A stretch of DNA of 64,000 nucleotides from Brachypterus glaber (GCA_958510825.1 OY294050.1:9897340-9961339); one strand, 5' to 3'. Positions 1 through 10,585 are shown, counted from the stretch's first letter. Program-made: numbers and translations. Notes: a model not told the origin generated them from the sequence alone.

Positions 1-168
1 GCTGCCATTTAAAGGGGAGAAGCTCTACCGTTATCATATTACAGGACGGATTTAGTTTGACTTTTGGCTTCACATAAAAGTAGGTTTCTGTTTACCTTTG
101 CAGACAGTATCTTAAATACACTACTATCCGAAATTTGGAAACCATCCGAAATTAGGCACATTTCCTCT
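1..168. mobile_element. End fragment of the 23786-type element, inverted
   Basis: It matches the inverse of 23786-23943 closely (AGCTCTACCGTTATCATATT, TCCGAAATTAGGCA). It lies about 20 bp into the intron after SIK exon 11 and continues off the window. A 38-codon open frame (ISDSSVFKILS to SQTKSVL) is shared by both copies, but substitutions look neutral. Confidence 0.85.
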
Positions 169-184
169 ACTCTAAAATAATTAC

Positions 185-415
185 CTCTAGGCTGTAAATA
201 CTGATTGTGCTGCTTCTGTCTTTGCGAAACCTCTTCAGGATGGTCTCTGGCTTGATATTGAGACTGTAGCCTTTGAGCTTCTCGCTGAACAAGATGAAGC
301 TGCAAGACACCTTTTGTTTTACAGTGTTCGCTGAGCTTCTGCGAGTTAAATGCAATTACGTTTTGAGCGTTTTCGGCGACTTGTTGCGCTACTAGGCCAT
401 CACTAGCTCTTCGTC
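185..415 (-). CDS. Sik2: SIK exon 11: second PKA/14-3-3 site and coiled, Gln-rich stretch
   Basis: Acceptor CTTACAG|GA joins exon 10 to give DFREGRRASDGLVAQQ; GRRASDG is the strongly conserved PKA site (Ser587 context in human SIK2). There follows a Gln- and charge-rich segment (VQREAQRLQSQYQ, QRQKQHNQYLQPR) that may be helical. The donor is AGAG|GTAATT (phase 1) at 184-183. A transposon end lies about 30 bp past it. Later exons are outside the window. Confidence 0.92.
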
Positions 416-648
416 CTGTAAGGAACAAACAAATGAAAATTTTTAGAATTAACAGATGTCAAATAAACTTTTTAAAGACCATTTTTACCCCTTGACCTGC
501 AGAATAGTAAAAATTGCCTAATGTGGATGTAACTAATGTCATGTATTTGACTCGGTAAGTTAAAAATAGATTATTAGGGCACCCAAAAGAACCGGAAATA
601 GACAATATTGGAAAAAAAATGGTTACTAGACTATAAGTGGTATTTTAC

Positions 649-1070
649 CTTCTCTAAAATCCACCGGCGACCTTGTCATGCCCCGGGTTCCTTTATAATT
701 GGCCATAGATACCATAGGGTTATTTTTGTGCATCATAGGCCTTAGACTCGACGAGTGCGACGTATGAACATTGCTAAATGCACTCGAACTCGTCAGGCCA
801 CTATCCTTTTTCTTATCCATCGACGTACAGCTGGGCAGGCTGCTGGTAAACTCGCTGGATTCGGAAAGAGGATACTCTAAGCTCTCGAAGTTGCTGTCCA
901 CTGATAAATTTTGACTTAGGCTTTTGGATGTGTTGAAGTTCGTGACCACGCCGCTGGAGGAGCTGCTGGAAGCATAACTCAGGCGGTGAGTGTGATCTTC
1001 TAAGTCAGTTTCCATACCCTCGTCTGTTGAAGAGGAATACTGATTGTGCAGATCGCCGATTTGGTAGTTG
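649..1070 (-). CDS. Sik2: SIK exon 10: serine-rich regulatory region
   Basis: The 422-nt exon begins (x)NYQIGDLHNQYSSSTDEG, is very rich in serine (for example SYASSSSSSGVV), and ends with TRGMTRSPVDFRE. The acceptor is TTACAG|C (one base completing a codon) and the donor GAAG|GTAAAA (phase 1). SPVDFREG precedes the PKA/14-3-3 site that the next exon completes. Confidence 0.9.
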
Positions 1071-1090
1071 CTGTAAGTAATAATATATTT

Positions 1091-1206
1091 CTAACATAAT
1101 AAGAAAATAAAACATTTCCAACTCGAGAGATGCTATTTGGCCGAGGCGCAGCCTAGGCTAAATTAGCATCTCGAGTGTTGGAAATGTCATTTTCTTATGT
1201 GGTTAG
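1091..1206. repeat. Short fold-back
   Basis: CTAACATAATAAGAAAATAA with ACTCGAGAGATGCTA and its inverse enclose a GC-richer loop. It lies just upstream of SIK exon 10, about 20 bp from its acceptor. Confidence 0.8.
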
Positions 1207-2762
1207 AACAGAATTTTATTCACAAGCATAAATAAATACCACATTATGTACCTCGTAAAATTCACCATTTTAAATGATCTTCTACAGAAATTTTGCAGAT
1301 TTCTAACGTCACTATAAATTTCAACTAAATAATAATTTAAATGAGTGGCTCGTTGTTATTTCCTATTATCAGTCTTGGTATGAACCGTATAATATATAAA
1401 CAAATATTATTTCTTATTGTTTTTCGTAGAAATAAAAATGTTAGGTTATTTTATTCGCAAACTTTAACTGTTTACAGGCAAGGTAATAGTTTCGCCACCT
1501 ATGAGGTATAACCAAAAGTTAAAAAATAGGTTAGATATGAATTCATTTCTAACCTTGGTTAAAAATGAAAATCTTTTTTAACTTTAAAAGAAGTAAAGAA
1601 AAATGATAGATTTTGCAACTTTTTATAATGCATATAAAGGACGTTTTTTATTTTATTAACCTTTTTTATACTTTAGAATTCTATTGACTCATAATACGAA
1701 AACAAGCCTAAATAAGGCTTGGTAAATTATTAAATCAGCCGACGAATCTAGAATATCGAATTACTCTTATTCAAGGCTAAATTTTGTTAAAAATAAATTA
1801 AGAATTGTGAAAAAAAAATGAAAAAAATTAATGATGATCTCAAAACGTGCCATAGCTAGCCTAGGCTCATTTACTAAATTTCGGTTGTTTCCTTGTGCTA
1901 TGAAATATTATATGATTTTAAAATCGAAATTTAATGACGGACTAGATATCCTGCAAATTAAACTAAAGAAAGCTTCTTTTAGGAAAATATTTTGGGGATA
2001 AAACGAAAGTTTTATGGTATCAAGTAGATCAGAAAAATTGATTCCTGATATATTTTTAAGTCAGAATTAAATCCATCAGTGTAACAGTTATTTAATTTTG
2101 CAAATAGATACAAAAATAAGACACTATTTTGATCATCATATGATGGCAGAATATCAAGTAGTATTGTAAATATGAGAAGTAACCTAGCTTTACTTTTTTG
2201 AAACATGAAATGAAAGAGTATTTAGCTGGTAGATATATTTTGAGTAAAGTTGATTTGATATACCTTTAAACCATAAATTAATTAAATTAAAGACCATAAT
2301 CATCATCTAAGACTGATTTGAAGCAGCATTCCCTCCAACGTCAATTCATTCAGTTTATTTTACATTATCTGCAGCCTACATCTTTTATGATCTGTGAATA
2401 GGAAATTTTCTGTTAATACACTATCTAAATAAAATTTTAAGTTTGTTTTTTTTTCTTATTCTGCCAAAATATAAAGTTTTATAAAAGCCACACTGATAGA
2501 TATGGAAACGACTTAAATTTAATTAATTCTAATTTAAACTTGTGGTGTAATAAAAAACACAATAAATTATTTTGAAAGTTAAATAAAGTTTGATAAATTT
2601 CAAATTTGCGCATTTTTTAAAATCATATAAAATATAACACCCCAATAATAATAATTACAGGCCCAGAGCAGGGCAAAAAAAATTGCAAATTGGTTTTATC
2701 GCTTCTCATTTTATTGGTTTAATGCAATATTTTTTATTAAATAAGTTTGTATAGTTACTGAC
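1207..2762. other. SIK intron 9, no gene seen
   Basis: AT-rich intron DNA without a convincing exon or clear repeat, apart from the fold-back at its upstream end. Confidence 0.7.
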
Positions 2763-3131
2763 CTGACACAACACCTCCCCAAACCCGTTTTATCTGGCAT
2801 CTCAAAAGGATGCGGCGACATTGCATTTTGCAAAAAATTATAAGAGCCCATTTGATTGCTGAAATCTTTTGCTATCCAGTTATCCGGGGAAGCAGTTGGC
2901 AACGCCGACATTTGCAACGTTGACATCAATTTTGTGGCTTCAGTTGACATGGAAAAAGTGTTTCTTTGAGCTTGGTTGAGAATTTTCAGGGCTTCTTCCG
3001 AATTTGTGGCTGCCAACAGTTTAGCGGCGTCTATTCCGTGGATAGAGGGGATTGAGGTTATGTTGTTTATTGAAGGATTTTCGGTTTGACGGCCGGTTGA
3101 TACTAAGTTTCGACTGCTTAAAGCTGTTGAC
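2763..3131 (-). CDS. Sik2: SIK exon 9: Ser/Thr-rich C-terminal region
   Basis: The acceptor AATAG|G completes a Gly codon with exon 8 and the frame continues STALSSRNLVSTGRQTENPS to NNITSIPSIHGIDAAKLLAA and SPHPFEMPDKTGLG. Two donors fit the phase-2 requirement of the next exon: CAG|GTCAGT, ending the exon at 2763, and GAG|GTGTTG, ending it at 2775. They differ by four codons. I took the longer form. No domain is recognised here, as is normal for SIK C-terminal regions. Confidence 0.82.
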
Positions 3132-3674
3132 CTATTAAAAAGGTAAAGTAAAACAATAATTATTTTGCTTGTGTTAAATAGACAAGCATACTATTTATCT
3201 TATATGTATGATATAAATGTTATGCTATGATTATGAGTCTTAAGGATCAATTTTTGGTTATTTTGGTAATTAACTACATATGGAAAGAACTAATTCTTAA
3301 GCTTACAAACTTAGGTATAGAAAAACGATACTGGTATGTAAAAGATGATCTGAATAATAGAAATAATGGCAATATTGTTAATAGCCTCATGTTTTAAGTG
3401 TCCTGGTTTTTTAGGAGTTCTATGTGAATTACATAGTGAGATTATAACTTAAGTAACTTCACTTGTATATCCATATTATGATAGTAATAGCAATAAATAA
3501 TTATAATTTAAAAAGCGACTATAAGTGTATAAGGAGGTAAGAAGTTCTTTATAACCTTAAATACCTATAGGTTTATAAAAAGCTCTAGCCTGTTTAAATC
3601 CGCAACTAATTTTAAAGCAGCTGTTGCTTGCCATTACTTACTAAATATTAACAATCAAGCGAAACTATCATAGG

Positions 3675-4152
3675 CACGGGTCGGATCGAAGTAGCCAATA
3701 CCGGGGGCATGCAAAAATTAGAATTTAAAAAAACTCTTTTTTTCATGTAAATAGACACTTTAAACTATTGTTCACCAAGCGGAATGTCATGTCGACGCTG
3801 TTAATATTCAGTGAGTCACTTGGTCATGGTTCATAACTCATAGGGAAAGACTTTAATTTTTTTTTGAATTGTTTCCCTTTTCAAAAAACGAATAATTAAT
3901 AAAAAAAAAAAAACAATATTTTTGTATTAACTATTTGTTTTTTGAAAAGAGAAACATTTCAAAAAAAAAAAAATAAGTCCTTCTCCATGAGTCATGGACC
4001 ATGATCAAGTGACTCACTGAGTATTAACAGCGTCGACATGACATTCCGTTTGGTGAACAATAGTTTAAAGTGTAGATTTAATTGAAAAAAGAGTTTTTTT
4101 TAATTCTAATTTTTGCATGCCCCCGGTAATGGCAACTTCGATCCGACCCGTG
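3675..4152. mobile_element. Fold-back MITE with 8-bp target duplication
   Basis: This is a near-complete palindrome: CACGGGTCGGATCGAAGT on the left and ACTTCGATCCGACCCGTG-like on the right, with arms of about 220 bp meeting at an A-rich centre. ATCATAGG (3667-3674) and ATTATAGG (4153-4160) flank it, an 8-bp duplication with one mismatch, as for hAT-type elements. A partial copy lies at 20790-20993. Confidence 0.85.
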
Positions 4153-4369
4153 ATTATAGGTAATGAAATGCTTTAAAGAGACAGAACTACAACTTACTAG
4201 AAATTGCCTAATTCACACGTACTGCGATCATTCCGGAAGCATCAGAAACTTCTTATTATTATACAAAGTTTTACAATAATATTAAAATATTGTCGATAAG
4301 ATGTATGCAATTTTACTTTTCAATGTCTACCCGCAACATCGTACAATGCGCTAATATGTTTATCAATAA

Positions 4370-4986
4370 CCCAGAAAACCAAAACACGTCTTTTTGACGT
4401 CAATTATTGGGCACCAGCTGACCTACATGACGTTATATTATGCCGTCTTGCTGTCGTCCCAGTGACGTGTATAAGTCACAGCCAAGGGATGTAACTTTAC
4501 TGACGTTATAATAAAGTCAGAAATATGCTGTTAGAATAACGTGTTCAACATTATATATCTCAATTAATATTTACTTACGGTATGAAAGAGGAAACTAGGA
4601 TTTTGCCCATGAGAAAATTAACCCACAAGGCTGGAGGCGGAATGGGTTAATTTTAGAGAGGGCAATATTATAATGAGATTCTATGACAGACAGGCTAACT
4701 ATAGTCGCTACAGCGACTAAAAAGTTTAGTTCTGTAAACGTAATTTCAGAAAAACTCGTATATTTTTGATCAATATATAAATTTTAAAACTTTTTTCAGT
4801 TGTAGAATACAATATGTGGCGCCACCTATAGCCTCAGCATTAAATTGACCTCCCATTTTAATGACGTCAAGATTTGACCAAAAACTGACGTCTTGTCGAC
4901 GTCTGATATGCGTCGTATGTATGACGACACAAACAACCTAAAACTTACGTCGATAGTACATCGGAGACGTCATCAGGTTTCCTGGG
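4370..4986. mobile_element. CCCAG-ended element with GACGTC-word arms
   Basis: The left end is CCCAGAAAACCAAAACACGT and the right end, inverted, is CCCAGGAAACCTGATGACGT. GACGTC or close variants recur near 4386-4515 and 4863-4975. The middle holds a fragment of another repeat (CCCATGAGAAAATTAACCCA) also seen near 59,090. AA lies on both flanks. No coding frame is present. Confidence 0.6.
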
Positions 4987-5273
4987 AATTGATTAATCAA
5001 CTACCACTTTAAATAAAATCATTTAATTTAACAGATAGTTGACAGATCCATGAATCTGGACCCACTAAATACAGTTGCAAATAAAAGAAATTAGTATAAT
5101 TTACTTATTGATAGTGTATTTATTTTGTGGAGAAAGTTATTTTTTTTGCATATACATGAAGTATGAAAATATCAGCATTGCATTACATCACTTCTGTAGC
5201 GGGACATTTGGTATATGTTTTAATCTTATCCCCAATATAATATTTTAATGTTAGTTTTAAACATATAAAGGGT

Positions 5274-5407
5274 AAGTTTAACAATCATGCTGATGCACTA
5301 ACCCGAGTTACTGACCCTGTATATAAAGTAGCAGTATTAGACAAGTTTAACAATCATGCCAGATGCGCTAACTCGAGACTTACCCTGTATTTAAAGTAGC
5401 AGTATTA
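5274..5407. repeat. Tandem duplication across the exon 8 donor
   Basis: AAGTTTAACAATCATGC to GTAGCAGTATTA occurs at 5274-5340 and again at 5343-5407. The second copy contains the last codons and GTAAGT donor of SIK exon 8 on the minus strand; the first reads GTCAGT there. Confidence 0.88.
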
Positions 5408-5643
5408 AGTTTACTATTGCTGGCAGTGGGCGCTGTTGTGCTGTGTTTCAGCAATCTTCTACAGTCTTCGCTTGTATTGGCACGATTTATCGTCCTCATG
5501 GCTTGTTCGGCAACGTTGCTAGGCCGTCGCCTTTGGGCTTCACGGACAGTCTGATTTTCGCCCCCTACCAGTTGACTTCGTAGTTTTTCTAGTAATAGGT
5601 AGTATATTGCTGCATGATGGTCATACTGGACAGATCTGATAGA
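5384..5643 (-). CDS. Sik2: SIK exon 8: rest of UBA domain and first PKA/14-3-3 site
   Basis: The 260-nt exon starts SIRSVQYDHHAAIYYLLLEK, which completes the UBA-like domain. It then has REAQRRRPSNVAEQAM, matching the conserved basic-x-x-Ser site phosphorylated by PKA (QRRPSTIAEQ in vertebrate SIK2). The end is LNTATLNTG. The acceptor is TTTTAG|TCT (phase 0) and the donor ACAGG|GTAAGT (phase 2). About 67 bp covering the last codons and donor is tandemly duplicated just downstream (5274-5340). Reading past the donor meets TAA at once. Confidence 0.92.
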
Positions 5644-5835
5644 CTAAAATAATATAAAAAATAAACAAAAAGGTTCGGGGATTATGGATAAGGGTGGATT
5701 GGTAGGTTTTGTTATCTTAGATATTTTACAACAGATAGAAGCGTTTTTTAAATAATATATTTTTAACAAATTTCACATATAAAAATAATATATAAATAAT
5801 TAAAAATGTTTTCCGTATGCACCATATATATGGAA

Positions 5836-7053
5836 TCATTGGTATTCTTTTACAATCAGTTCTCCTATTACAATTCTTTGTATATCACTAATTCCTCCAT
5901 AAATTTCTGTTATTCTAGCGTCTCTATAATGTCTTTCAGCTGGCATGTCACTAACATAACCCATTCCTCCTAAAATTTGTATGGCGCCATGTGATACAAA
6001 CGTAGCGGCTTCGCTGGCCACCAATTTAGCCATAGACGATTCCTTAGTGTTTCTGCCAGGTTCGTCGCATAACACTGCAGCTCTCCATACCAAAAGTCGC
6101 GCTGCTTCAATCTTTATCGCCATGTCAGCCAACCTTATTTTAACTGCTTGAAGTTGGTTTATAGGCTGTCCAAAAGCTTTTCTTTGGGAAGCATATTGCA
6201 GCGCACATTCCAAGGCCGCTTGTCCAATTCCTACAGCTTGACTTGCAATGCCTACTCTAGCTTTATCTAGTTGCTGCATGGCAATTTTAAATCCATCACC
6301 AATGTTTCCCAAAACATTTTCCTTGGGTATTTTCACATCTTCTAATATTAAACTGCACGTTGACGATGCCCTAATTCCTAATTTATCTTCTAATTTTCCT
6401 AAAGTAATCCCTGGGTATGGTAAAGGAACTATAAACCCTGTAATACCTTTATGTTTTAAATGCTTATCAGTCGTAGCAAAAACAACAGCAGCTTTTCCTT
6501 CATATCCACTGGTCACCCATGATTTGGTACCATTTAGTATGTAACTGTCGCAATTTTCTATGGCTGTACATGTCATACTACCCACATCACTCCCAGCATC
6601 AGGCTCACTCAGTGCAAAACAGCCTAAAGTACCAGTAGTAAAGGGCCTCAGGTACTTTTCTTTTTGGTCAGGAGTTCCAAAACTATCAATTAAATTGGCA
6701 TATAATAAATTGTGTATTGAAACAATGGCCCCTGTGCCTCCACAGCCTTTAGAAATTTCTTCCACAGCCAATGCAACGGCCAGAGTGTCCTGTCCAGAAC
6801 CTCCATATTTTTCGTCAACGTTTATAGCCAAAAGTCCTAACTCACCCAGTTTTTTAATCTGTTCAGTGGGAAATTTTCCTTCTTTGTCTAATAGTGCTGC
6901 AATAGGCTGTAATTCAGTCTTTGCGAAGTGGTAACACGTATTTTGTATGGCTAAATGCTCTTTTGATAGTTTATGCAGACTAAAACATCTTTGGGGAGGG
7001 TTTTGTGGTAATGCAGCCTTTATCAAGACTTTTGCGATTATTCTTACCGACAT
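5836..7053 (-). CDS. Intronless short-chain acyl-CoA dehydrogenase-like gene nested in a SIK intron; catalytic Glu replaced by Gly
   Basis: Uninterrupted 405-codon frame, close to the family length. Acyl-CoA dehydrogenases are mitochondrial flavoenzymes that make the alpha-beta double bond in the first step of fatty-acid beta-oxidation, passing electrons to ETF. The N-terminus MSVRIIAKVLIKAALPQNPP has basic and hydrophobic residues with no acidic ones, fitting a mitochondrial presequence. CFALSEPDAGSD (FAD and substrate signature 1) and QILGGMGYVSDMPAERHYRD (signature 2) are intact and closest to ACADS. The motif ARITEIYEGTSEIQ reads ARITEIYGGISDIQ here, so the catalytic base is Gly386 (GGA at 5898-5896, one base from GAA). 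The alternative glutamate used by isovaleryl- and long-chain enzymes is also absent (LDKARVG). The gene lies on the kinase's strand, 192 bp from exon 8. No clear polyadenylation signal was seen. It may be a retrocopy. Confidence 0.93.
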   Translation of the reverse strand: MSVRIIAKVLIKAALPQNPPQRCFSLHKLSKEHLAIQNTCYHFAKTELQPIAALLDKEGKFPTEQIKKLGELGLLAINVDEKYGGSGQDTLAVALAVEEISKGCGGTGAIVSIHNLLYANLIDSFGTPDQKEKYLRPFTTGTLGCFALSEPDAGSDVGSMTCTAIENCDSYILNGTKSWVTSGYEGKAAVVFATTDKHLKHKGITGFIVPLPYPGITLGKLEDKLGIRASSTCSLILEDVKIPKENVLGNIGDGFKIAMQQLDKARVGIASQAVGIGQAALECALQYASQRKAFGQPINQLQAVKIRLADMAIKIEAARLLVWRAAVLCDEPGRNTKESSMAKLVASEAATFVSHGAIQILGGMGYVSDMPAERHYRDARITEIYGGISDIQRIVIGELIVKEYQ

Positions 7054-8955
7054 GTTATTGTATAAGTAAATAATAAATCTTATATCTTATCTGAATGTAT
7101 ATGTAAATCTTAAATTCGTCTATAATTTGAAATTTTCTATTTTTCTTTTAATTATTTTAGGTTTGGTTATACACCTATTGGCACTTAATTTAATAAATTT
7201 ACTTCCAACACTTGAAATTTAGACTAAACGTTAGTATCATACATTTAGGTACTTTATATAGTAGTTAACATATATATGCATATTCAGATTAAATAAATTT
7301 GTTTTCATTTCGATTCCAAGGTCAAGTATACTTTTAGAATGTGTCTCCGCACAAAAATTATATTGTGAAAAAAATTATAATAATGCTTTTTTCTTTTTTA
7401 AATATTTGCTTTGATTTTAGACATGACGATAATAAAATTTTGATGTGAAGCACACTGCCGCACTAAATATACTATAATCTTCTCTGTCATGGAATAAATG
7501 TGTTGTCATTGCGTTGCACTGTGGTCCAAATTCAAATGTAACTGGACAAAAGTCTAATAGTTCTAGAATGATTTTAGGTCATCTGAAAGTACATGGGAAT
7601 ATAAATTTATAAAAGCACGTGAGGAGGTAAAATTTTGACAAAAAAAAAGAAAAAAATTTTAGTTATTTATTTTTGACATAACTATGTTGTTATTACATTT
7701 TAGTTACCTATCATTTTCCCATTCTGTATTTTTATAACAAATAAAATTGGAGCAAAAGAAAATAAAAAATTTCAAAATAATTTTATTCTTTATATTTATT
7801 TTATTTTATTTATTTTATTTAAGCATTATTAGAACTTTTTTTTTGGTATTTTCATCCCTTATATCTCACAGAGGATAAGAATTTTTTTGTAGTATTTTTT
7901 CCGTCTACAAAGTCGAATTAGTTTATACCGGGTGTTTCAGAAAGGTGGTTCACCCCTCTTAAGTTTTTTACTGTTTTAGGTAGGATCTTGAAATTTGCAG
8001 AAGCTGTATTATGTATAATTTAAGATTTTTTGACATAGTTAGATTTTTTTTGGCACTTCCGGTTTCGTCGGAAATTAATCGAACTTTTGATTTTTAAAGG
8101 TAACACCCTTTATATTTTTACATATTTTGATTCAGAAATTAATTCTGAGAACAAACGTGTCACTTGTCAAATTTTTACAGGTCATTTTTTAGTTAAATCT
8201 TCAATTTAAATCTTATGTGTTTTAATGTCAAGTCCTTCCAAATAAACTATTCATGTGTGGTATCAAAATGTTCGCAAGAAAATTTTCTTTCATTTTAACC
8301 TAATGAGTCACCCTCAAAGAATGATTTTCGAACCTTTAAGAGCCCACAACATTTAGATTTTTGAAAAAATAGTATTTTTATGAAGATACTAGACAAACAA
8401 TTAAGCGAATAAGCTAATTTAAGGCACTCTAGATTTAAAATAAAAATTTAAATAAAAAATGACATGACCTGTGAACAGTGAAGTCCTAAAACAGCTTTAA
8501 AAGTTATAGACTTTTCCAGCTATATTTGAATTTGGGACCATAGTGCGCCGAGTTCGTTTAGACGTTGCCAATAATAAAAGAAAGCACCTATTTATTTACT
8601 TACTTTATCTATCTATCCATGTTAGTAAATTTTCTATCATTTAAATAACATTTATTTCTGTAATATAAAATAAACGGAGGTATGAATTTTAACAAATTAC
8701 ATAACCCTTTCAATGAATAAATAAAAAGTAAATGGTACAGTAAGTTTAATATCTAAAATTATTTGCAGCATGGCAACAGTTAACACAATATATTCCCTCC
8801 CAATCAAGAAGGTCTTATCTGCATTTTTTTATGTTTTAAGAAAATCGACTTTTTAACTAGGAATCGTGGTAATTTCGCAGATATAATAAGGTTCTAAGTG
8901 AATAAATTTCTCAAAATGCAATATAAAAGTTTTTTTCGTAGTATAATAGTTAAAT
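7054..8955. other. SIK intron 7, between the nested gene and the Penelope pair
   Basis: The part next to the dehydrogenase start is AT-rich with no clear promoter. From about 7925 a degraded element opens TACCGGGTGTTTCAGAAAGG and includes GGCACTTCCGGTTTCGTCGG, related to the 52728 units. No gene is seen. Confidence 0.6.
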
Positions 8956-9360
8956 TTAGCTTTTTGATTTTTGGGGAATAGGGCTTTGGATCTGACTAAA
9001 ATTGTTATCTAATTTTGCTGTGACAAACAGAGAATTAAAGCCAAAGATTAGCCATTGTCACTAACAGTAAACACTCACATAAACAAAACATTATTTAAAC
9101 AAATAAATAACAGTTAAAAAATAAAATTAAGACAGTGTACTTTACTATACGCAGCAACCGAACCTACTAGCTAACTGTTATTTATTTGTTTAAATAATGT
9201 TTTGTTTATGTGAGTGTTTACTGTTAGTGACAATGACTAATCTTTGGCTTTAATTCTCTGTTCGAAAACAACGAAAATCCATCGTCGAAACGTCACAGCA
9301 AAATTAGATAACAATTTTAGTCAGATCCAAAGCCCTATTCCCCAAAAATCAAAAAGCTAA
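8956..9360. repeat. Long fold-back next to the Penelope pair
   Basis: Arms of about 150 bp begin TTAGCTTTTTGATTTTTGGG and contain CATTGTCACTAACAGTAAAC and AACATTATTTAAACAAATAA. The right arm holds about 29 extra bases with ATCGTCGAAACGTCACAGC; the left arm joins GCTGTGAC directly to AAACAGAG. The GAAACGTC word resembles the Penelope repeats, so this may be a second terminal-repeat pair. Confidence 0.8.
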
Positions 9361-9399
9361 GTTATACAAATCGGGCAAAAACTTTCAATTTTATAATAG

Positions 9400-9633
9400 A
9401 TTTTAAGCTTTCACGGCCATTAAGATATAAAGAACTTTCACTTTCGGGTTTAGACCGTGTTAATGGATTTTCACTTTCCGACGTTTCGTCTCTTACTACT
9501 AGAGACATCTTCAGGGATTAATCTGAAACTGTTTCAGATTAATCCCTGAAGATGTCTCTAGTAGTAAGAGACGAAACGCCGGAAAGTGAAAATCCATTAA
9601 CACGGTCTAAACCCGAAAGTGAAAGTTCTTTAT
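9400..9633. mobile_element. Head-to-head pair of Penelope terminal repeats with 13-bp target duplication
   Basis: The left half, TTTTAAGCTTTCACGGCC through CTTTCCGACGTTTCGTCTC and AGGGATTAATCTGAAAC, matches 17085-17220. The right half is its inverse, meeting at CTGAAACTGTTTCAG. The whole is flanked by AATTTTATAATAG at 9387-9399 and 9634-9646. Hammerhead-like motifs point outward on both strands (minus 9480-9515; plus 9546-9580, where GTC reads GCC). There is no coding part. Confidence 0.85.
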
Positions 9634-10003
9634 AATTTTATAATAGTTGAAGTTACTTACTTCAACTCTTAATAAGTTTTTAACTCAAATTGTTATAAAC
9701 GACTTTTTTGCTTGGAACGGCAGTATTGTAATTATCTTATCCAAAGCAAGGGAATGATAAGCGCCACTTGAATTATGAAATAAGTATGACAAATTTTATA
9801 TAAATTATACAGGGTGTCTTGGAAAAATGTTGTACACTATAAAAAAGTTGCACACTATAAAGTTTCTATACATTTATTTACTTTAATAATTTTTAAAGGG
9901 CCTTGGCGATTTTTGGCCCTAGCTTTTGATGTAGAATCACCCTGCCTTATTAAAATTTTGGTTTTTAATATTGTAGTGTTTAAGTTTTGGTTCTAGAATA
10001 GTG

Positions 10004-10230
10004 TAATTTTGCCTTTAATAACACCGGCACACAAAAAAAAATCGCGAGTGCGGCAGACCAGACCATTAAATTCTTATGTATTTTGGGTCGCTGAATCTGA
10101 ATCCGAGGTCAGGATTTAAAAGTTAGCGTTCAAAATGGCGGATCCAATATGGCGGATATAATTGACTAGTCTGGTCTGCCGCACTCGACACGTTTTTTTT
10201 TGTGTGCCTGTGTAATTAAAGGCAAAATTA
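10004..10230. repeat. Fold-back, relative of the ACACAGGC family
   Basis: TAATTTTGCCTTTAATAACA with CCGGCACACAAAAAAAAA on the left is repeated in inverse on the right. The inside has GTGCGGCAGACCAGAC and its inverse, and TTTTGGGTCGCTGAATCTGA. Confidence 0.85.
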
Positions 10231-10252
10231 TTATATTTCTGTCGAAAACGGC

Positions 10253-10445
10253 CTACGATAACTCGAAAATGGTTTGAGCTAAAGACTTCAAATTTAAACC
10301 GTAGGTTCTTCAAAAGTTTTCGGATTTTATTATTTCTGGAAAAAAAGTCCAAACGATAACTCGAGAACGGTTTGAGCTAAAGACTTTAAATTTGAACCGT
10401 AGGTTCTTAAAAAGTTTTCGGATTTTATTATTTTTTGAAAAAAAA
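10253..10445. repeat. Two tandem ~97-bp units
   Basis: ACGATAACTCGAAAATGGTT with GAGCTAAAGACTTCAAATTT is followed about 97 bp later by a close copy (CGATAACTCGAGAACGGTTT). The unit ends GTTTTCGGATTTTATTATTT both times. Confidence 0.85.
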
Positions 10446-10585
10446 CAAGAAAATTTAATTTTTCAAAAAAAAATAATATTTTCCGAAAAAAAAAAACTTT
10501 TCTTGATATTTTTTACAATTTTTTGACTATACTCAATACTCAAAACCTCAAATTTAACCTCATTAAGCGTGAAAATTTAACTTAC

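Noticed and set aside
39..428. 129-codon frame as a separate gene
   Set aside because: It is SIK exon 11 read through its donor into an intron and a transposon end.
2711..3016. Stand-alone 101-codon gene
   Set aside because: Part of SIK exon 9; the apparent start is TTG and the tail is intron.
4386..4975. CREB-responsive intronic enhancer from GACGTC clusters
   Set aside because: The words sit inside element-bounded arms and most lack the full TGACGTCA octamer, so an element-borne origin is simpler.
6248..6934. Plus-strand frames of 98 and 124 codons
   Set aside because: Shadows of the dehydrogenase on the opposite strand.
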